A DNA stretch of 33,309 bases, from NCBI GenBank assembly GCA_017517805.1, contig JAFWYD010000048.1, positions 1 to 33,309 on the forward strand, read 5' to 3'. The DNA is from Akkermansia sp. (GTDB lineage Bacteria > Verrucomicrobiota > Verrucomicrobiia > Verrucomicrobiales > Akkermansiaceae). The notes below the pieces were generated by a model. The model made no database searches. It had not been told where the DNA came from and worked only from the letters and a program-made list of their open reading frames with translations. A program made the position numbers and the translations under genes. Positions 28,621 to 33,309 of this stretch are shown in pieces; position 1 is the stretch's first letter; every line of letters begins with the position of its first letter.

Positions 28621-29787
28621 TTACGCCCGGTCGTAGAGGATACCGGAACGCCTGGCTGCGCGCTCTTCTTCCGGGGACAGGGGGCGGGTGGCGGCAAGCA
28701 CCATGGGGGCAGGCGGAGTGCCGGGCCGCCCCATTAATATGCGGGCCAGCCAGTTGATCAGCCGCGCCAGGCGCAGGCGTTTCATATAGGCCGCAGCGCG
28801 GCGGATGCATTTGAGCGGGCCATCGGCATCATCAACCGCGATGACCACGCCATCGCACACAACAGCGCAGGTGCCGATTCCCAGGGCGGTGATTTCGGCT
28901 GCCATGGCTGCAGCGTGGGCTTCATCGGTGTCGATGTGGCCCGGGTCGGCTCCTTCCCGGGCGGGCAGGGGTACTTCCATGGCATGCAGGGTGATGCCGT
29001 GCTCATTGCAGAGCCGGGTAACTTCTTCGCGTTGGAAGAGGATGGTGCGGTTTGCTTCAAAGACGATGTGGTTCACATTCGCCTTGATGGCGTTGCGGAT
29101 GGTACCGGTGCCGATGCAGGGTACATCGAAGCGCATGTCGTGCCCGGGTTTGGTTACTTTGCAGAGGGTGACCCCATACGGGCGGTGACCGCCTGCATGC
29201 AGACATTCGTTGGTGCCCTTGAAGGCTTCGACACATACGACCTGCCTGCCGTGCACGATGATGCTCTGGCCGATGTCGAGCCGGGCGATTTCTCGCGCCT
29301 GGCTCATGCCGAAGCGTGCTTCATCGAGTTGCTCGGCGGTGGGGGGAGGCCCGGCGAGGTGGCCAGGCCCGGGCAGCTGGTCCTCCATGAAGGTGATGGA
29401 GGGCAGTACCTCCATGCCTCTGGCGTGAATGAAATCGCAGACGGCTGTGAAGATGGTGTGGGCGTTGCGGCGGTCCAGGGTTTTGAGAATCCGGCGGGCG
29501 GTGGCATCGGGCCACATGGTGTAGATGCAGGAGGGTTTGATCTGCCCGGTAAGCATCACATGCGTGACCCCTTCCTGCACAAAGAAATCGGCCGGGGCAT
29601 CGATGGAGCCTACGCGGAAGCTCCGGTAGGCATCGCACATGGCCGGAATCTCCGGTCCCACCGCGCCACGCATGCCGGCTGCTACCACCCGCACCCCGGC
29701 TTTGTGCGCACCCTCAATGACCCTGCGGGGGAATTCGCCCGCGCAGGCGATGATGCCCAGCACCATGTCTCGGGGGTGTTCGCTCAT
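28621..29787 (-). CDS. lpxI: UDP-2,3-diacylglucosamine pyrophosphatase LpxI with C-terminal extension
   Basis: A 388-aa LpxI (DUF1009) protein, the alternative to LpxH, which converts UDP-2,3-diacylglucosamine to lipid X in lipid A synthesis. Family motifs are IIACAGEFPRRV (N-terminal domain, about 13-24), LTGQIKPS (about 78-85), RLDIGQSIIVHGR (about 168-180), VEAFKGTNE and KPGHDMRFDVPCIGTGTI (about 212-229). Typical LpxI is about 270-280 aa; here about 110 residues are added. Part of the extension (about 305-345, ALGIGTCAVVCDGVVIAVDD, then CIRRAA) resembles the family's own DIGQ.VVV.DG.VLAVE motif, as if that piece had been duplicated. The gene starts 25 nt after E2 and is likely the last gene of that operon. 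Confidence 0.9.
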   Translation of the reverse strand: MSEHPRDMVLGIIACAGEFPRRVIEGAHKAGVRVVAAGMRGAVGPEIPAMCDAYRSFRVGSIDAPADFFVQEGVTHVMLTGQIKPSCIYTMWPDATARRILKTLDRRNAHTIFTAVCDFIHARGMEVLPSITFMEDQLPGPGHLAGPPPTAEQLDEARFGMSQAREIARLDIGQSIIVHGRQVVCVEAFKGTNECLHAGGHRPYGVTLCKVTKPGHDMRFDVPCIGTGTIRNAIKANVNHIVFEANRTILFQREEVTRLCNEHGITLHAMEVPLPAREGADPGHIDTDEAHAAAMAAEITALGIGTCAVVCDGVVIAVDDADGPLKCIRRAAAYMKRLRLARLINWLARILMGRPGTPPAPMVLAATRPLSPEEERAARRSGILYDRA

Positions 29788-29812
29788 GCCGTTTGACTTC
29801 TTGGGGGGGGGA

Positions 29813-31069
29813 TTACAGGTATTCCGGGTGCTCCAGGTAGTAGGCGATGCGCAGCATCAGGCGGCCGATATCGCCGCCATCCATCACGCGGTGGTCGAAC
29901 GATGCAACGATGTGTGCCTGCTCCACGGGGAGGAAGCATTCTACCTCATCACTCCACACGGGAACCTTCTGCACCGCTCCTACGCCGAGGATGAGGCTTT
30001 CGCTGGGCAGGGGCATGGGGGTGGCATGCGTGAGCCCGAAGCCGCCGAAGTTGGAAACTGTGGCAATGCCGCCACCCTGGTAGGCGGGGTCGAGCCGGCG
30101 GTCGCGCGCCTGGCCAACTACTTTGTTGTATTCATCGATGAGGTCGTCGAGCGTGCGCTCGTTCACATTGCGCATGACCGGTACCATCACACCATCTGCC
30201 ACTTGCACCGCCACACCCAGGTCGATACGGCGCGGGGTCAGGATGCGCCCGCCTACCATGTAGCCGGCGCAGTCGGGATGCTCAGCGAGCGCCAGGGCCA
30301 GCGCGCGCAGGAAATAGAGCGTCACGCCGGGTTTGCGTGGGTGATTCTTGCGGTGCAGGATGATGGGTGCCATGAAGATGGGGCGGGCGCAGCTGGCTAT
30401 CGGGCGGCGCCAGGTGCGCTGCATGCTGCTGGCCACGCTGCGGCGCATGGGCGAGGCCTGGTGCGAGGGCCAGCCATCCACATAGTTCACAAAGCTTTCA
30501 AAATCATCAATCGTGATGCGGCCATTCGGGCCGGTTCCAATCACATAGGCCATATCGGCTTCGGTGATGCCGATTTCATCCATACGGGCGCGCACGCGCG
30601 GGGAGAGGAAGCGGGTGCCGTGGGTACCCATGGGCACGGGCAGGCCGCGGCCACCTCCTCCGGTGGGTTTGCGGGCTCCTCCGCAGGGCTGGCCTTCGCG
30701 GAACTCACCTTCGGTGCGGAAGTGGGCACCATCCTGCGCGGTGGATTTTTCGGTGGTGGGGGCTGCTACCGGGGCGGCTGCGGCATTTTCATCGAGCGGG
30801 GTGGCTCCGGAGCGTTCTATTTCCTCCTCTGTAGCTTCGATGATGCCCATGATGGCACCTACCGGCACGGTTTCACCCGCGCTGACATCGAGCGAGAGGA
30901 TAGTGCCGCCGCATACGGTGGTGACCCCCATGACTGCCTTGTTGGTTTCCACCTCAAAGACCTCCTGGTCGGCCTGCACAGTATCGCCCGGCTGCACCAG
31001 CAGTTGCATGATGGTGGCTTCGGCTATGGATTCGCCCAGCTGGGGCATGAGAATAGGTACTTTCGGCAT
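29813..31069 (-). CDS. pdhC: 2-oxoacid dehydrogenase E2, dihydrolipoyl acyltransferase
   Basis: A 418-aa E2 subunit that carries acyl groups on lipoyl-lysine and transfers them to CoA, most likely acetyl from pyruvate. A single N-terminal lipoyl domain (1-80) has Lys44 in ETNKAVMG. A peripheral subunit-binding domain follows (about 155-190; LSPRVRARMDEIG, GTGPNGRITIDD). The catalytic domain (about 200-418) ends with SFDHRVMDGGDIGRL, containing the active His and Asp. A longer frame starts at 31117, but MPKVPILMPQLGES at 31069 is the normal E2 N-terminus and leaves a 19-nt gap after E1 beta. Branched-chain or acetoin specificity cannot be excluded. The E3 gene is not in this window. Confidence 0.92.
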   Translation of the reverse strand: MPKVPILMPQLGESIAEATIMQLLVQPGDTVQADQEVFEVETNKAVMGVTTVCGGTILSLDVSAGETVPVGAIMGIIEATEEEIERSGATPLDENAAAAPVAAPTTEKSTAQDGAHFRTEGEFREGQPCGGARKPTGGGGRGLPVPMGTHGTRFLSPRVRARMDEIGITEADMAYVIGTGPNGRITIDDFESFVNYVDGWPSHQASPMRRSVASSMQRTWRRPIASCARPIFMAPIILHRKNHPRKPGVTLYFLRALALALAEHPDCAGYMVGGRILTPRRIDLGVAVQVADGVMVPVMRNVNERTLDDLIDEYNKVVGQARDRRLDPAYQGGGIATVSNFGGFGLTHATPMPLPSESLILGVGAVQKVPVWSDEVECFLPVEQAHIVASFDHRVMDGGDIGRLMLRIAYYLEHPEYL

Positions 31070-31088
31070 GGTTGTGTGGAGGGGGGGG

Positions 31089-32063
31089 TTAGAGGGATAT
31101 GAGGTAACGGGCCGCATCGGCTATCGCGGCGGCACCCGGGCGGTGCGCTTTCCACAGGTCCGGATGCGCGGGGATGGGGGTATCGTGGGAGCTCAGTCGC
31201 AGCGGCGGGGCATCCAGCAGGTGGAATCCCTGGGCTGATACCCGGGCCACGACTTCGGCGGCTACGCCGCCCCAGGGGAAGTCTTCGCTCACGACCAGCA
31301 GGCGCGCCGTGCGCGCCACGGAATCCAGAATGGTGGCTGTATCCAGCGGTTTGACGCTGCGGAGGTCCACCACCTCCAGCTCATAGCCGCTGGTGGCTGC
31401 CAGTTCATCGGCTGCGCGCAGCGCCTCCGGCACCATGGCAGAAAATGCAACTACGGTGGCGTGCTTGCCCGGGCGGGCGATGCGGGCCTGGCCTATGGGC
31501 AGCGGCTCCGGGTCCACCCAGGTTTCAGCCTTCAGCCAGCGGTAGAGGAATTTGTGCTCCAGGAATACTACGGGGTCAGGAATCTGCACCGCCTGCTTGA
31601 GCATGTAGTATGCATCGGCCACGGTGGCGGGGGTGAACACATGCAGCCCGGGGTAGTGTGCAAAGAGGGCTTCGAGGCTCTGGCTGTGGTAGGGACCACC
31701 GCCGGGGGTGCCGCCGCAGGGCATGCGCAGGGTGATGTTCACCGGCAGACCGGTGCGGTAGAAGTGGGCACCGGCGTTGTTGCCGGCCTGGTTGAGTGCC
31801 AGGGTGCCGAAGTCGGCAAACTGCATCTCCAGAATCGGTTTCATGCCACCCAGGGCTGCGCCTATGCCCACTCCGGCAATGGCATCTTCTGCAATCGGGG
31901 CGTTGAGCACGCGCCCGGGGTATTTGGCATCCAGGCCTTTCGTGGCTTTGAAGGCACCACCGAACTTGCCGGCAATATCCTCACCCAGCAGGAATACATC
32001 CGGGTCCTCAGCCAGTAGTTCATCAAGCGCCTGGTGAATGGCATCTATGTAGGTCACACTCAT
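31089..32063 (-). CDS. pdhB: 2-oxoacid (pyruvate) dehydrogenase E1 beta
   Basis: A 324-aa beta subunit of the thiamine-diphosphate-dependent E1 heterotetramer, with the motifs LLGEDIAGKFGGAF (about 25-38), NAPIAEDAIAGVGIGAA (about 54-70), MPCGGTPGGGPYHSQS and the C-terminal transketolase domain VVDLRSVKPLD. The start is set at SVTYIDAIHQAL (ATG at 32063), 8 nt after the E1 alpha stop, rather than the upstream start at 32105 that would overlap E1 alpha by 34 nt. Second gene of the operon. Confidence 0.94.
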   Translation of the reverse strand: MSVTYIDAIHQALDELLAEDPDVFLLGEDIAGKFGGAFKATKGLDAKYPGRVLNAPIAEDAIAGVGIGAALGGMKPILEMQFADFGTLALNQAGNNAGAHFYRTGLPVNITLRMPCGGTPGGGPYHSQSLEALFAHYPGLHVFTPATVADAYYMLKQAVQIPDPVVFLEHKFLYRWLKAETWVDPEPLPIGQARIARPGKHATVVAFSAMVPEALRAADELAATSGYELEVVDLRSVKPLDTATILDSVARTARLLVVSEDFPWGGVAAEVVARVSAQGFHLLDAPPLRLSSHDTPIPAHPDLWKAHRPGAAAIADAARYLISL

Positions 32064-32071
32064 GGTCGGCT

Positions 32072-33040
32072 TCAGTATTCGGGTTTCCAGGAGGTTGCAC
32101 TCCAATCCTCTTCTGCGGGGTTCGGGCTTGCCTCCCGCTGCGCCTGGGCCACCAGGCGCTGCACTTCATCGCGGCTTTCGTCATCCCACGCATCGGCCTC
32201 GGCTTCGGTCAGCCAGCCGGCTTCCAGCATCTGGCGGCGCGCCACGGCATAGGGGTCGCGGTCGGCATAGGCGGCTTTCAGTTCATCGGGGATGTAGGCG
32301 GCATCATCGTGCTCGCCGTGGCCGCACATGCGCAGCGTATTGGCCACGACCCACTGCGGGCCTTCCCCGGCGCGCGCAGCAGATATCGCCCGTTCCATTG
32401 TGGCGAGCGTTTCCATGAAATCGGTGCCATCGCATTCGTGGCAGGCCAGGCCATAGCCGCGTCCGCGGTCCATCAGACTGGCGGCGAACTCCTGGTCATT
32501 CGGGGTGGAATAGGCAAACTGGTTGTTGGTCACCACAATCACCACCGGCAGCTTTTCTACGGCAATGAGGTTCACGCCTTCGTGCGTGGCACCGACTGAG
32601 GTGGTGCCATCGCCGATGCAGGCTACGCCTACGCGACCGGTTTCGCCCTTGAATCGCTTGGCCAGCATCATACCCGCCACCACGGAAATCATGGCTCCCA
32701 GGTGCGAAATCGGTGCCGGGTTGCCATTAGCCGGGTCGCCCCAGTGCACGTTGCTGTCGCGCCCGCGCATGTAGCCCTGTGCGCTGCCCAGGTAGGAACG
32801 CGCACTATCCAGCACGCTGTCGCCCCAGGCGCAGCGCCCTGCCTGTTCGCGGATGAAGGGGGTGTACACATCTTCCCCCTTGGTGAGAAATACGGCCTCG
32901 CACGCCGCCACAGCCTCGTGACCCCGGCCCAGGAATACCCCGCCGAATATCTTGCCAGCCTTGTAGAGCGCAGAAATCTTGGTGTCAAAGGCGCGAGCCA
33001 AAGCCATGGCCTTGTAGGCCCGCCGTGCTGCATCCTGCAT
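32072..33040 (-). CDS. pdhA: 2-oxoacid (pyruvate) dehydrogenase E1 alpha
   Basis: A 322-aa alpha subunit of E1, which decarboxylates the 2-oxoacid with thiamine diphosphate and passes the acyl group to E2 lipoate. The ThDP motif runs GDGTTSVGATHEG to TNNQFAYST (about 143-177). GRGHEAV (about 39-45) and the phosphorylation-loop-like MCGHGEHDD are also present. The ATG at 33040 is preceded by GGAAG at a spacing of 5 nt. The longer frame begins with TTG inside the -35 box, so it is rejected. First gene of the operon E1 alpha, E1 beta, E2, lpxI. Confidence 0.94.
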   Translation of the reverse strand: MQDAARRAYKAMALARAFDTKISALYKAGKIFGGVFLGRGHEAVAACEAVFLTKGEDVYTPFIREQAGRCAWGDSVLDSARSYLGSAQGYMRGRDSNVHWGDPANGNPAPISHLGAMISVVAGMMLAKRFKGETGRVGVACIGDGTTSVGATHEGVNLIAVEKLPVVIVVTNNQFAYSTPNDQEFAASLMDRGRGYGLACHECDGTDFMETLATMERAISAARAGEGPQWVVANTLRMCGHGEHDDAAYIPDELKAAYADRDPYAVARRQMLEAGWLTEAEADAWDDESRDEVQRLVAQAQREASPNPAEEDWSATSWKPEY

Positions 33041-33062
33041 GTTGCTTCCGTTCACGTTCTCT

Positions 33063-33091
33063 ATTCTACTCTCAGCGGTGAGTGAAATCAA
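33063..33091 (-). promoter_or_regulatory. Promoter of the 2-oxoacid dehydrogenase operon
   Basis: Minus-strand TTGATT (33086-33091), a 17-nt spacer, TAGAAT (33063-33068), 22 nt before the E1 alpha ATG. Unlike most promoters in this window it leaves room for a Shine-Dalgarno site (GGAAG). Confidence 0.75.
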
Positions 33092-33173
33092 GCTGAAACG
33101 AAAGGAATATCTTCAAATTGCGCTTCACCCAACCAGAAATGGCTGCAGAACAGGTGGTTTGATGTCACCCCCG

Positions 33174-33239
33174 TTTCACCTGAAACGCGGTACCGGGGGG
33201 CATTTTGATGTTGCCTGCGGTCGGGCGGGTGTGTTATTT
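33174..33239 (+). promoter_or_regulatory. Second copy of Rhs upstream element with promoter
   Basis: The 24 nt at 33174-33197 (TTTCACCTGAAA, ending GGTACCGGG) are identical to 13942-13965. After 13 nt comes TTGCCT (33211-33216), a 17-nt spacer and TTATTT (33234-33239), the same layout as at the full-length Rhs gene. Here the left arm of the outer palindrome is missing, so the inner TTTCA/TGAAA palindrome is the conserved part. Confidence 0.65.
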
Positions 33240-33272
33240 CTGTGAGCTCCCAACACCCAACCAGGAATCATC

Positions 33273-33309
33273 ATGGCTACCCGGAATGATACACACCACG
33301 CCCCGGCTG
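33273..33309 (+). CDS. Start of probable Rhs gene, cut by window edge
   Basis: Twelve codons (MATRNDTHHAPA) before the window ends. They resemble the N-terminus of the full-length Rhs protein (MNKHDARHVPAD): the shared pattern is N/K-H/N-D-x-x-H-x-P-A, and the DNA matches over CACGYCCCGGCTG. An AGGA motif lies 6 nt before the ATG. With the shared upstream element this makes a second Rhs gene likely, although the coding evidence alone is short. Confidence 0.6.
   Translation, partial: MATRNDTHHAPA

Noticed and set aside
29639..31102. 487-aa plus-strand frame opposite E2 and lpxI
   Set aside because: Shadow frame spanning two real genes and their gap; composition is artefactual.

Overview
This looks like chromosomal DNA from a gut-type Verrucomicrobiota close to Akkermansia. 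That is an inference from gene content: pyruvate:ferredoxin oxidoreductase, a large secreted GH2 beta-galactosidase with discoidin domains, LpxI-type lipid A synthesis, and Akkermansia-like YD-repeat (Rhs) proteins. No rRNA, tRNA or CRISPR array was found.

Layout. (1) 1-508: an array of small perfect hairpins and a 44-bp inverted repeat, ending at the PFOR terminator. (2) 509-4087 (-): PFOR; then a gap holding a decayed Rhs fragment (about 4479-4605). (3) 4653-6485 (-): a zinc-ribbon/TPM-like membrane protein. (4) 6633-11042 (-): a 1469-aa beta-galactosidase, divergent from (5) 11157-13602 (+): a tight three-gene operon of a polyprenyl glycosylphosphotransferase, trmL and a DEDDy-type exonuclease. 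(6) 14031-26039: the accessory core. It holds a full-length Rhs protein with an unrecognised C-terminal tip and a stop/start-coupled putative immunity gene. Next comes a segment of about 5 kb between two 45-bp direct repeats, carrying an AlbA_2/ATPase protein with a 21-bp coding repeat, a 5'-truncated Rhs ending in a phospholipase A2-like toxin tip, a small membrane protein (likely immunity) and a broken lipoprotein gene. (7) 26162-26842 (+): an endonuclease/exonuclease/phosphatase-fold enzyme. (8) 27261-28575 (+): a ribbon-helix-helix protein and mnmA. (9) 28621-33040 (-): an operon of 2-oxoacid dehydrogenase E1 alpha, E1 beta, E2 and lpxI. (10) 33273-edge (+): the first 12 codons of another probable Rhs gene.

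The most interesting signal is the Rhs system. Four Rhs traces occur in the window (full-length, orphan toxin tip, decayed fragment, and a new start at the right edge). The two Rhs starts share an identical 24-bp partly palindromic element placed exactly the same distance from their -35 boxes, which suggests common regulation. The PLA2-tipped orphan followed by a multi-pass membrane protein looks like a stored toxin/immunity cassette that could recombine with the full-length gene.

A second theme is transcription start placement. Several genes have sigma70-like promoters (TTGnnn-N17-TAnnnT) whose -10 box ends only 5-13 nt before the ATG, implying leaderless or very short-leader mRNAs without Shine-Dalgarno sites. 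All functional statements come from reading the sequence and family knowledge; no database search was run.
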